Shown here: positions 35,694 through 43,135 of the stretch, piece after piece
Numbering within the stretch: the first letter of the stretch is position 1
Layout: each line of letters starts with the position of its first letter
NCBI RefSeq assembly: GCF_000192745.1
Contig: NC_015259.1
Location: forward strand, 3,859,001-3,923,000
Direction of reading: 5' to 3'
Source of the DNA: Polymorphum gilvum SL003B-26A1
GTDB lineage: Bacteria; Pseudomonadota; Alphaproteobacteria; Rhizobiales; Stappiaceae
DNA: 64,000 nucleotides
Notes under the pieces: generated by a model
What the model was told of the DNA's origin: nothing
The model's input: the letters and a program-made list of their open reading frames with translations, nothing else
Database searches by the model: none
Made by a program: the position numbers and the translations under genes

Positions 35694-37474
35694 GACCGAA
35701 GCCTTTGGGAGAAGCCCGTCCGTGTGCCGAAGGAAAACGTAGGATTCTCGGCGACGTTACCGGAGCCAAAGGCAGATACAGTGACTTCCGTGTTTCTCGC
35801 CTCCGTTCCGCCAACGAGGCGGACCCAGGCATCAAGGAGCTGGTTGTACTTCTTGTTGAAACGATCGCCTCGCCGCTTTGACAGAAATTCGTCGGCAATG
35901 CGGCGTGCTCGGCTGGGCCAAATCCAGATGTCGGGATCGACGATCAGCCAGTATTTCCCGTCGCGCAGGTCGAGGGATACGCGCGCTGCCTCGGCCCACC
36001 GAACGCGTTCCGGCTCAGGATGGTGATCGTCGGCGGGCGCGGTCAAGCCGTCGATCTGGCCGTGAACCTTCCCCACTGTTTGGGCCAGCCCATAGAAAGG
36101 CGACTGATCCTCCGCATGGGCGTTCGCGATGATGAAGGCGCTCTGCCCATGGGTTCGCGTCAATAGCGGTTTGCCTCGAACGAGCGCCGCGCATAGCGCC
36201 TCCTCAAGGAAGCCCTTGAGGTACAGATGCTCATCAAGAGTAAGGAGCTGCTGGCCAAGATCGTGCGGAACGAGCGCATTGAGATCGGACTTGAAATGCT
36301 CGCGCAGATCGGCCTCAGCTCCCCAGGCAAGGACCGTATCCCCCTTGGTCAGGATCAGGCGGCCTTCCGATTTCCGCTGCACATCCCGCAATGCGCGCCA
36401 GTCCTTATCACACGTAAAGGAAAGGCTTTGACATTCGCCGGGAAGGCTGGTGAGCGGCAGCGCATTCAGCCGCATGATCGGCTTGCCGGTTCCGGCGCCC
36501 GGCAACGGGATCGAAACGCTGGCCGCCTGCGATTTGCGAACCTTCTTGTCCAGATCAGGCGGCTTGCCCGGAAGATTCCGCCATATACGAAGCATCAGGG
36601 CGTCGAATGTCTCTATGGCGACGTATGCCGCCTTGACACCTTTGGCGCGCGCTGCGTTCACGAGTTCATCGACCGCAGAAGCCGGCGCTGTGCCTTTGAT
36701 GCCCGTCCAATAGAAACCGTGCGGAAAGGCGTTTGGAGCGTCGAGCGCCTCCTTGAACATGGTCATTACGCTGTCGTCTCGCCCGCTGAAGCCCATGACG
36801 ACGAAGCCAAAGCGGGCGGCGGATACTTTGAAAGACTGTGCAAGCTCCGCATTTTGAGCGGCAAGGTCTGAGGCAAGATTTTTGATGCTGTCATGCCGGA
36901 AGTCGCCATGAAGCTTGCAGTAGAACGGAAACTCCTCGTTGTTGATGGCCTGGACGGCCGAACGGGACCCCTCAATATGAAAGGCGGAAAGCGAGGCTCC
37001 GCTGACCTCTGCGATAGCCTTCTCGACGATGGTATCAAAGTTGGTCGTGTAGGCGATCCGGCTGAGGCCGCAGGAAAGCATCGCCCCGAGCACGCGATTG
37101 CCGATGGACAGCGTGGCCTTGTCCTCGGCAAGGATGCCCGCCAGATAGCGGCGCTGTCGCTCTCTGTCCTCGCCAAATATCTTCTCGAAGTAGGTCGAAT
37201 ACTCTTCTGGCGCCCATTCGTCTGGAAAACCTTTCGATGTCATGTAGGACTGAATACGCGATCGCACTGCTTCAAGCTGCACGTCCTGCCGGGAGATGTC
37301 TTCGTTTTCCTGCTGGCAGTAGTAGCGGCGTTTCAAATCCCAGATGATGTCGGTCGCGGTCGGAAGACCGGCGGTTCGCGAGGTTCCCGCACCAAGAAAC
37401 CATCCGAAATTTTGCGGCCGCTCACAGATAATGCCGGTGAGCTGGCCTTGGTCGATTGGCGCTTCGGCGTTCAT
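35690..37474 (-). CDS. SIR2-APAZ effector of a short-Argonaute system
   Basis: A 594-residue fusion. The N-terminal SIR2 NADase domain (about 20-290) has [15 protein letters not shown] (27-40), TTNFD with N145, and KLHGDF with H189, the residues expected for NAD+ binding and hydrolysis. The C-terminal half (about 330-594) has no catalytic motif and fits an APAZ domain, which takes the place of the missing Argonaute N-PAZ lobes and docks on the partner. Known SPARSA complexes deplete NAD+ on target recognition, giving abortive protection. The ATG at 37474 overlaps the Fic stop (ATGA) and the stop overlaps the pAgo start, so the three proteins are translationally coupled. A start at 37486 is also possible. 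Confidence 0.9.
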   Translation of the reverse strand: MNAEAPIDQGQLTGIICERPQNFGWFLGAGTSRTAGLPTATDIIWDLKRRYYCQQENEDISRQDVQLEAVRSRIQSYMTSKGFPDEWAPEEYSTYFEKIFGEDRERQRRYLAGILAEDKATLSIGNRVLGAMLSCGLSRIAYTTNFDTIVEKAIAEVSGASLSAFHIEGSRSAVQAINNEEFPFYCKLHGDFRHDSIKNLASDLAAQNAELAQSFKVSAARFGFVVMGFSGRDDSVMTMFKEALDAPNAFPHGFYWTGIKGTAPASAVDELVNAARAKGVKAAYVAIETFDALMLRIWRNLPGKPPDLDKKVRKSQAASVSIPLPGAGTGKPIMRLNALPLTSLPGECQSLSFTCDKDWRALRDVQRKSEGRLILTKGDTVLAWGAEADLREHFKSDLNALVPHDLGQQLLTLDEHLYLKGFLEEALCAALVRGKPLLTRTHGQSAFIIANAHAEDQSPFYGLAQTVGKVHGQIDGLTAPADDHHPEPERVRWAEAARVSLDLRDGKYWLIVDPDIWIWPSRARRIADEFLSKRRGDRFNKKYNQLLDAWVRLVGGTEARNTEVTVSAFGSGNVAENPTFSFGTRTGFSQRLRS

Positions 37475-38526
37475 AGCGAATACCATGTCGCACGCGCCCT
37501 GCCGTGTTGCCGGATGCGCCCTGTCGTGACGAGCTCGCGAAGCCGCACCTTCAGCGTGTTCCGGTTTGCGCCGGTGATCTCGGCAAGCTGGGCGATCGTG
37601 AGACGCTCTTTCGCCTTTAGAGCTTTGATGACCTGTAGAGACAGTTCCGGCAATTCGGATTCGCTCCCCTGGCCCGCGCGTTCGCGCTCCAACCGTGCCG
37701 CAAGGCCATCCTTCTGCTTCTTGAGGCAACGAAGGAAGAAGCCGATCCACGGCTCCCAATCTGGCACGTCTTTTTTGAGCGTTGTCTGCGTTCGCCGCAA
37801 TGCCTTGTAGTACAGGTCCTTGTTTTCCTCGATTACGCGCTCCAGCGATGCGTATGGAACATACGCATAGCCCAATCGTAGCAAGAGAAGAGTGGTAAGG
37901 ACGCGCGAAAGCCGCCCGTTCCCGTCCTGAAAGGGATGAATTGCAAGAAAGGTTACAACGAATACCGCAATGACAAGAAGCGGATGAAGCGATTCTTCGT
38001 CAAGCGCCTTGCGTGTCCAACTGACAAGCTGTTCCATCTCGCGCGGCGTGTCGAAAGGCGAGGCCGTCTCGAAGATCACTCCGATTTCCCGCCCTTCCGC
38101 ATCAAGAGCGACGACGTTGTTGGGCAACGTCTTATAGGCACCGCGGTGACGTGAATCCTTTTCGCTATGGCGAAGCAACGTCTGGTGCAATTGGCGGATA
38201 TGGTTCTCGGTGAGGCGCATATCGGTATAGACCTCGAAAACGAGGTCCATGGCTTCGGCGTACCCTGCCACCTCCTGCTCATCGCGCGTTTTGAAGGACT
38301 GGACGGAGATCGCTCGCGAAAGCAGGTCTTCGACCTCGATGTCCGACAGTTTCGCTCCTTCAATGCGCGTAGAGGAGCCCACGCTCTCGATGGTCGCGAC
38401 CCTGCGAAGTGCGCTGAGGCGGTCGGGAGAGAGTGTCTTGAGGGCCTCCCATCTCCCCTTGAACTCGTCGATTTCGGCGACGAGCTTGACGAGATCGGGG
38501 CCGAGTATGAGCTTTGGCTCCCTCAT
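37471..38526 (-). CDS. Fic-domain protein leading the SIR2-APAZ/Argonaute operon
   Basis: A 351-residue Fic protein. The active motif HPFQDGNGR is intact at 197-205 (catalytic H197), predicting transfer of AMP or another nucleotide moiety to a hydroxyl. An N-terminal inhibitory motif of the S-x3-E-G type is at 52-57 (STRIEG), as in class II Fic proteins that restrain themselves. Residues about 290-351 form a winged helix (LTIAQLAEITGANRNTLKVRLRELV), so DNA binding is likely. The stop overlaps the SIR2-APAZ start by 4 bp. It could be a regulator of the defence operon, a second effector or a modifier of the partners; the sequence does not decide. Confidence 0.88.
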   Translation of the reverse strand: MREPKLILGPDLVKLVAEIDEFKGRWEALKTLSPDRLSALRRVATIESVGSSTRIEGAKLSDIEVEDLLSRAISVQSFKTRDEQEVAGYAEAMDLVFEVYTDMRLTENHIRQLHQTLLRHSEKDSRHRGAYKTLPNNVVALDAEGREIGVIFETASPFDTPREMEQLVSWTRKALDEESLHPLLVIAVFVVTFLAIHPFQDGNGRLSRVLTTLLLLRLGYAYVPYASLERVIEENKDLYYKALRRTQTTLKKDVPDWEPWIGFFLRCLKKQKDGLAARLERERAGQGSESELPELSLQVIKALKAKERLTIAQLAEITGANRNTLKVRLRELVTTGRIRQHGRARATWYSL

Positions 38527-38543
38527 GATCGGGAAGCCGTCAT

Positions 38544-38582
38544 ATCCGATTCCATACCCGATTATACCCGATCCGACCCGAT
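38544..38582 (-). promoter_or_regulatory. Promoter with phased ACCCGAT repeats before the Fic operon
   Basis: ACCCGAT (plus strand) occurs at 38556, 38566 and 38576, exactly 10 bp apart, with a variant ATCCGAT at 38544. On the minus (sense) strand the -10-like TATAAT lies at 38566-38561 within the array, leaving a short leader before the ATG at 38526. Repeats phased by one helical turn over a -10 box suggest an operator for cooperative repressor binding, possibly the Fic protein's own winged helix. Confidence 0.65.
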
Positions 38583-38604
38583 TCTCCCAGCCAAGATCGG
38601 GCGT

Positions 38605-38964
38605 TTATCCAGACAAGATTCGCTCCTCGGCTTCGACGATGTAGTCCGATAGCTCGTCGTCCACCCTGCTCCGGGCCGCGATGACGCTGGGCCAGCGGCC
38701 CCGCCCGTCCGGCCCGATGGTCGCGCCCCATTCCTCGATCAATGCGCGCACAAGCGCGAGCTGGTTGGTGCCGACCGCGATGTGAAGCGCGGCAAGGCCG
38801 GTGCTGGGATCGGCGAAGTCGATATCGGCCCCGGCCTCCAGGGCGGCGACCGCGCTGTCGAAGTCGGCGTCATAGGCCGCTTTGAGCAAGGCGCGGTCGA
38901 GGCGTTCCGCCTCGGCACTGTCCTGCGGCCGTGCCGCGCGACGTTTGGGCGTGGCGGCGCTCAT
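38605..38964 (-). CDS. Ankyrin-repeat small protein
   Basis: A 119-residue protein with two or three ankyrin-like repeats: LLKAAYDADFDSAVAALEAG and AALHIAVGTNQLALVRALIE, preceded by a basic N terminus (MSAATPKRRAARPQ). Such proteins usually make protein contacts. It overlaps the upstream gene by 4 bp (ATGA), so the two are coupled. It ends 78 bp before the Fic start on the same strand, separated by the phased-repeat promoter. Confidence 0.75.
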   Translation of the reverse strand: MSAATPKRRAARPQDSAEAERLDRALLKAAYDADFDSAVAALEAGADIDFADPSTGLAALHIAVGTNQLALVRALIEEWGATIGPDGRGRWPSVIAARSRVDDELSDYIVEAEERILSG

Positions 38965-39743
38965 GGCGATGCCTCCCCCGCAGCGGGCGCGAAGTTCACG
39001 CGCTCCGCGCGGAACAGGCGCGGCCCCGTGGTCGGTGCATCGTCCAGCGGGCCGATGCCCTCATGGCCGTGACCGACGACCGGGAACGGCTCGCCCGGAA
39101 CCGGGCCAAGCCAATAGAGCCGCAGCGTCCCGGTCAGGACGTTGCGCATGAGGGCGCAATAGGCTCCGGCGGGCTGGAACAGCACGCCCTCATAAGTACG
39201 GCGCGCGGGCGCGGTGGCTTCCACCGTCGCCCGCCGCCAGTTGGTGACGGTCTCGGAAACGGCCGCGAAGGGCCGCGCAGGCAAAGCCGCGACGGTCAGA
39301 GTCGAGAACGGCACCCAATGGTCATAGCCCGGCGGAGAGACGGCGAAGCCGGTCTGCGCAGGTTCCGTTCGCCCCGCGAAGACGCCGATCAAATCGGCGG
39401 GCGGCTGCAATGCCGCGCCGTCGCGGCGTCCGCCGACGAAGGCGGCGACGGCCTCGCCAAGATCGGCGAGCGGATCATCGTCCGGCAAGCCCTCCGCAAA
39501 GCGGTGGCAGAACCGGACGATGATGTCGTTGGAACGGTGCGACGCGGCGAGGAAGCGTTGCAGGGTTTTCAGGGGAAGGTTGTCGAGAGCCAGGTCGTTG
39601 GCCTCGGCGATCAGCTTTTGCAGGGTCGGCACGCCGATGCGGTGATCTTCCATGTAGCGCAGCAAGGCACGCCGAACACGATCCCGGTCCGCCTGATCGA
39701 ACCGGGTCTGCTGTGTTCGCTCCGCTGCCTGCGTCTCCGCCAT
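38961..39743 (-). CDS. Unknown island protein paired with the ankyrin protein
   Basis: A 260-residue protein I do not recognise. The N-terminal third is helical and charged (RVRRALLRYMEDHRIGVPTL, TLQRFLAASHRSNDIIVRFC) and resembles a small regulatory or DNA-binding helical domain; the rest is beta-rich with many aromatics (GYDHWVPFSTLTVAAL). The start MAETQAAERT at 39743 has a GGAGG about 14 nt upstream; an ATG at 39776 is an alternative. Its stop overlaps the ankyrin gene start, so the two products probably act together. Confidence 0.6.
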   Translation of the reverse strand: MAETQAAERTQQTRFDQADRDRVRRALLRYMEDHRIGVPTLQKLIAEANDLALDNLPLKTLQRFLAASHRSNDIIVRFCHRFAEGLPDDDPLADLGEAVAAFVGGRRDGAALQPPADLIGVFAGRTEPAQTGFAVSPPGYDHWVPFSTLTVAALPARPFAAVSETVTNWRRATVEATAPARRTYEGVLFQPAGAYCALMRNVLTGTLRLYWLGPVPGEPFPVVGHGHEGIGPLDDAPTTGPRLFRAERVNFAPAAGEASP

Positions 39744-39898
39744 GAAGTCAGCCCCAAGCCTCCGGCCATATTGCACGAATGGCGGGCCGAACCCATGCCG
39801 AAACGCAGCAAGGCGAAGCCGCCGCCGTCCGGTTTGGACGGCGGCGGCGAGTTTTCAGGGGCGGTTCGGGGCGGCCGCTTGGGCCGCCCCTGCCGTGG

Positions 39899-40505
39899 TC
39901 AGGCTGCCGCCCGCACGGGTTCGGCTCCGGTCATGCGGAACGGGGCCGGAAGCCATGCAATGCCCTGCATGGCCTTCGCCACGTACCGGGCGGCGTCCTT
40001 CTTCTTCAATTCGCTGATCGACACCTGCATCGGTGCGCGGGTCTCGGTGACGATATGCAGAAGGGTCGCCTTGCTGACACGGCCATAGAAGCCCTCGACG
40101 CTCGGCGTCCAGTGCTGCGCCATGTCGAAGGACAGGGCCTCGGCGAGATCGCTGGCATGATCGAGACGGGCGGTCTTCGTGTGATCGTGCTTCGTCTCGA
40201 CGGCGTTGACGCTCTGGGCCGCAAGGAAGGCCAGAAGATCGAGCAACACGTCCTGCGGCTGCGCAAGGCACCAGCCGAACAGGTCGGCGGCATCGCCCGG
40301 AAGGTGGTCGCCCCACCGCTCCGCCTCCTTGGCAAGGGCTGCATGGGCGGTGCAGTCCTCCATGACCTCGACATGGCGCTCAAGGTTCTCGCTCGATGCC
40401 CGCAGCCAGCCCGTCCTTGGCTCCTGTGCGCCGGACATTGGCCTTGCTCGGCACCAGCTTGTTGAGGGGGATGGTGACGGTTTCCGGGGTGGTGATGGTG
40501 GTCAT
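39899..40505 (-). pseudogene. parB: Degenerate parB with internal deletion
   Basis: The ATG at 40505 starts a typical plasmid ParB N terminus (ITTPETVTIPLNKLVPSKAN, then VRRTGAKDGLAAGI), which meets a stop at 40380 after 41 codons. Another frame then gives a ParB-like C terminus: AERWGDHLPGDAADLFGWCL, EALSFDMAQHWTPSVEGFYG and GIAWLPAPFRMTG. ParB proteins of this island family are several hundred residues long, so the central nuclease-like and helix-turn-helix parts are missing. A translatable fragment starts at ATG 40438, but its first 15-20 residues are out-of-frame ParB sequence. A separate ParA/RHH pair nearby may have replaced its function. Confidence 0.7.
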
Positions 40506-40874
40506 GTTTGCTCTCCGTGATCGAGGTTAAAGGCCGGGTTCAGGCCCGCGCCCTGAACCCCTGGCCCTCGCCGAGAGCGGGGAATGGGAGGGGAGCAAAC
40601 GGAATCTGCGCGGGTGGTGCGGGCGCACAAGTGCAACGCGGAGCCACGGCCGCGCTGATTGCGCTTGCTGGGGAGGGATGGGGCGGCGCCCCGTCCTCCC
40701 CTTCACGCGAAGATGCCTTGCGGAGAAACAGCCTCGCGCCCCTCCTTCCCAAAGGGCGCGATCTTGCCACGGGCGCATCCTCGGATAGCCCTATGCGATG
40801 ATCCCGCATGCGCGAATGTCGGGGTTGGGCGTCAAAGACCCATGCGGATGTCGGGATCAGGCTCCATATTGGAT
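40506..40874. other. parB leader and gene-free region
   Basis: No gene seen. Before the parB start the minus strand carries GGAGAGC and stem-forming sequence (GGGTTCAGGGC with GCCTGAACCC). A stretch GCCCGCACCACCC is shared with the leader before the 48306-48530 gene. The far part holds GGGCGGCGCCCC hairpins. It appears to be a long structured leader. Confidence 0.45.
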
Positions 40875-41567
40875 TTAAATCATGGATTCAGCCTGCCCGG
40901 CGGACTCGCGTTGCTCAATCGAGCGGGCAAAGCGCGCCAGGGTGCGCCCGATCACGTCGTCGGCCGCGATGAACGTGGCCCACCGGTCGAGGGGTAGCGA
41001 CGCCAAGCGTTCTTCCGTCTCGGCCTCGCTCGTCTGCCGTGCATGAAGGTGATCGTCGGGAACCGGTGTCGTCATGCCGAAGAAGCCGAGTATCCGCCGC
41101 GCGGCCTGCGGCAGGCAAAGGCGATAGGCGTTGCTCGTCTGCCGGAGCTGCGGCCCGCGCCCGTCCAGCCCGGTCGGCTCGTAGCGGCGCAGCCAGTCGA
41201 TGAAGCCGTGACGGCGGAGGTTCTTCATGGCGCGGACGATGGCGTCCTTCGACCGTTTCAGTCGGTGCATCATGGTCTGGATGGACGGCTCCAGCCGCCC
41301 GGTGCGGAAATCGACCAGGCGGACCAGAAGCTCAAGCAGCTCGATCGCCACCGATCCGAGCGGCCCGCTGCGCTCGCCAGGTCGCCGTTCGGCCAGTTCA
41401 AACCGCTTGGCGGCCATGAGCACGGCTTTCGCCTCATGCCGTCCTATAGGCTGCCAGAACGCGGCCTCGCAGCGCCCCTTGGGACGGCTTGCGCGGCGCA
41501 CCGGAACGGAAGCCGGTCGCTTGCGCGGCCCGTCGCCAACGAATGTGTGTATATGTTGAAATGTCAT
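40875..41567 (-). CDS. Putative plasmid-type replication protein (winged helix)
   Basis: A 230-residue protein resembling the small Rep-like (so-called replication protein A) family on alphaproteobacterial plasmids and islands. It has a basic N terminus (GDGPRKRPASVPVRRASRPK), a conserved RCEAAFWQPIGRHEAKAVLM segment, and a winged helix (TMMHRLKRSKDAIVRAMKNL, RRHGFIDWLRRYEPTG). The start at 41567 has GGAGGAG about 10 nt upstream. The inverted repeats at 41629-41695 ahead of it would suit an origin or operator. Replication activity is inferred from the family, not proven. Confidence 0.65.
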   Translation of the reverse strand: MTFQHIHTFVGDGPRKRPASVPVRRASRPKGRCEAAFWQPIGRHEAKAVLMAAKRFELAERRPGERSGPLGSVAIELLELLVRLVDFRTGRLEPSIQTMMHRLKRSKDAIVRAMKNLRRHGFIDWLRRYEPTGLDGRGPQLRQTSNAYRLCLPQAARRILGFFGMTTPVPDDHLHARQTSEAETEERLASLPLDRWATFIAADDVIGRTLARFARSIEQRESAGQAESMI

Positions 41568-41628
41568 GGTCTCCTCCATTGTTGGAGGGCGCGATGACGC
41601 GGGCGAAAGACAAAAGCACTCCTGCCTC

Positions 41629-41695
41629 GCAAGTAATACTTGCAAGTCGATGTCGCTTTGGCCTATATTGGGAATGTTGGTTTCCGAATATAGGC
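41629..41695. repeat. Inverted repeats upstream of the Rep-like gene
   Basis: Two palindromes: GCAAGT-AAT-ACTTGC at 41629-41643, and GCCTATATT (41661) with AATATAGGC (41687), the latter enclosing a GGAA/TTCC inner pair. They are AT-rich within the 180-bp gap between the Rep-like gene and a small RHH gene. A plasmid-like origin, a Rep binding site or an operator is plausible. Confidence 0.5.
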
Positions 41696-41711
41696 GCGTC
41701 TATCGCCAATC

Positions 41712-41748
41712 AAAAAAGCCCCTCGCCGCTGCAAACGGCAGGGGCTTT
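41712..41748 (-). terminator. Rho-independent terminator of the 41750-41971 gene
   Basis: On the minus strand AAAGCCCCTGCCG and CGGCGAGGGGCTTT pair with one bulged base and are followed by a run of T residues. The stem begins 2 bp after the stop codon of the RHH gene. Confidence 0.85.
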
Positions 41749-41749
41749 G

Positions 41750-41971
41750 TCATTTTGCCCTTTGGTTGATGTTATCTAGGTAGGCTTCAAGCGCCTTCTC
41801 TATAACCGGAGCGCGACTCCGAACGCCGAGAGCGTCCTTTATTTGGTCAAGGCGGGCAACGAGATTGGCGGGAACGTAGACGTTGACGATACGCCCCCCT
41901 TCCGACCGCTTCTTCTCGTGGTACAGAGCAAGGTATTCTTTATTGGTTTTGACTTCTTTATTGCTTTTCAT
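41750..41971 (-). CDS. Ribbon-helix-helix DNA-binding protein
   Basis: A 73-residue basic protein whose C-terminal half is an RHH/CopG-like domain: RIVNVYVPANLVARLDQIKD followed by SRAPVIEKALEAYLD. Such proteins repress plasmid genes or act as antitoxins. The gene is much less GC-rich than its neighbours. The first ATG (41971) is used although its ribosome site is weak; the open frame extends to a TTG at 42085. A perfect terminator follows. No toxin gene adjoins. Confidence 0.65.
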   Translation of the reverse strand: MKSNKEVKTNKEYLALYHEKKRSEGGRIVNVYVPANLVARLDQIKDALGVRSRAPVIEKALEAYLDNINQRAK

Positions 41972-42101
41972 GAAAACATGGTGGGTATATTTTTGTTTAT
42001 TGGCAACAAGAATATTGGATGGCGCAGAAACCCTTGCTTTCGAGATGTCGTCCAATCCTGAAATAGCCGCCAAGTCACGAATCAAAGCGCCGATTCGAGA
42101 A

Positions 42102-42419
42102 TCAAGCGCGGGCGATGTCGTCCAGCCGGGCTTTCCCCTTCTTCACGAACAGCAGGTCGAGGGCTTCTTCGAGAAGGGCCTGAACGGTGGTGTCTTCCTC
42201 CGCTGCGATCATGCGAAGCTGACGTGCGATCCTCGGATCGAAATGCCCGGCGACAAGCTTGGTGCCGACGCGTGATGGCCGCTGCGCAGCGGGCGCGCTT
42301 CGGGCGTCAGCCGATGACTTGCTGACGTCCGGCGCTGCGGCGGGTGGCGGTTCATCGAGTGGCGCTGCACGGTTAATGGCCGCCAAGAGCGCGTTTGGTT
42401 TTCTGCTCGGTGATGTCAT
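42102..42419 (-). CDS. RHH partner of ParA (centromere-binding candidate)
   Basis: A 105-residue protein with a disordered Pro/Ala-rich N terminus and an RHH-like C terminus, VGTKLVAGHFDPRIARQLRM followed by AAEEDTTVQALLEEALDLLF. The position overlapping the end of parA by 47 bp is typical of type Ib partition, where a small RHH protein binds the centromere and works with ParA. The TATAC/TATAGG motifs just upstream, inside the end of parA, are a candidate site for it. Confidence 0.75.
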   Translation of the reverse strand: MTSPSRKPNALLAAINRAAPLDEPPPAAAPDVSKSSADARSAPAAQRPSRVGTKLVAGHFDPRIARQLRMIAAEEDTTVQALLEEALDLLFVKKGKARLDDIARA

Positions 42420-43044
42420 TCGGTGCCTCCGCAATGTGTATACAGGTATAGTCGTATAGGTGTTTGAGCTCCTCGGCGGCCTTGCCCTGGGCTTCGTATT
42501 CCTGCGCGACCTGGCCGGTTTGCTGGGCGCGGGAGTAGGCGATGCGGTTGCCGATCCGCACCGGACAAAGGGCGATGCCGAGCTGCGCCACGGCCTCCTC
42601 CGCATCGCCTACCTCCCTGCCGCTCGGCGGACAAAACGTCAGCACCACGGCTGCGCGCTTGCTGAACGCCTTGATGAGATCGACCGTGCGCGTCATGGCT
42701 ATGATGTCGAGAACGGCGGGCTTGGCGGGGATCAACACGAAGTCGGCGAGCTTCGCCGCGTCATAGGCAATGTCCTTGGCGAAAGGCGGCGTGTCGATGA
42801 TGACCAGATCGGCCCCGGCCTCCTCGGACGCCTTCAGGACATGCTCAAGCCGGGCGGGCGGGATCGCCGTGACGGCTGGCCCGTCGTCGCCCCTGTTGTC
42901 ATTCCAGAATGTCGCGCTCGCCTGCGGATCGAGGTCGAGAAGCAGGCATTGTTGCCCGCGCCTTGTCGCCTCGACCGCGAGCGCTGTTGCAAGTGTCGTT
43001 TTTCCGACGCCGCCTTTTTGAGAAATAATGGAAATTATCTTCAA
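42373..43044 (-). CDS. parA: ParA-family partition ATPase
   Basis: ParA/MinD-type ATPase of about 223 residues for segregation of the element. The deviant Walker A is SQKGGVGKTTLATALAV close to the N terminus, with LLLDLDPQASATFW and DLVIIDTPPFAKD following; absence of an N-terminal DNA-binding domain marks the small Ib class. The TTG at 43044 is taken as start because GGTGAGG lies 6 nt upstream and it gives MKIISIISQKGG; an ATG at 43077 lacks a ribosome site. TATAC-type repeats upstream may be its operator or centromere. Confidence 0.85.
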   Translation of the reverse strand: MKIISIISQKGGVGKTTLATALAVEATRRGQQCLLLDLDPQASATFWNDNRGDDGPAVTAIPPARLEHVLKASEEAGADLVIIDTPPFAKDIAYDAAKLADFVLIPAKPAVLDIIAMTRTVDLIKAFSKRAAVVLTFCPPSGREVGDAEEAVAQLGIALCPVRIGNRIAYSRAQQTGQVAQEYEAQGKAAEELKHLYDYTCIHIAEAPNDITEQKTKRALGGH

Positions 43045-43072
43045 TAACGCCTCACCAATACAATACGAATCA

Positions 43073-43133
43073 AACATGTATACACATTAACACATATACA
43101 GGTTTTGAAATATACTGGTTTGATCGTATAGGT
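43073..43133. repeat. TATAC/TATAGG repeats flanking parA (parS/operator candidate)
   Basis: TATACAGGT at 43095, TATACTGGT at 43111 and GTATAGGT at 43126 form an AT-rich array between parA and the relaxase gene. A TGTATA/TATACA inverted repeat overlaps at 43075-43100. The pair TATACAGGT...GTATAGGT recurs at 42439-42461, just before the RHH gene. Recurrence at both promoters of a partition cassette suggests binding sites of its RHH protein. Confidence 0.6.
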
Positions 43134-43135
43134 AT

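Noticed and set aside
38544-38582. CRISPR-like array
   Set aside because: The repeats are only 7 bp, spaced 10 bp, and lie in a promoter; there are no spacers of normal length and no cas genes.
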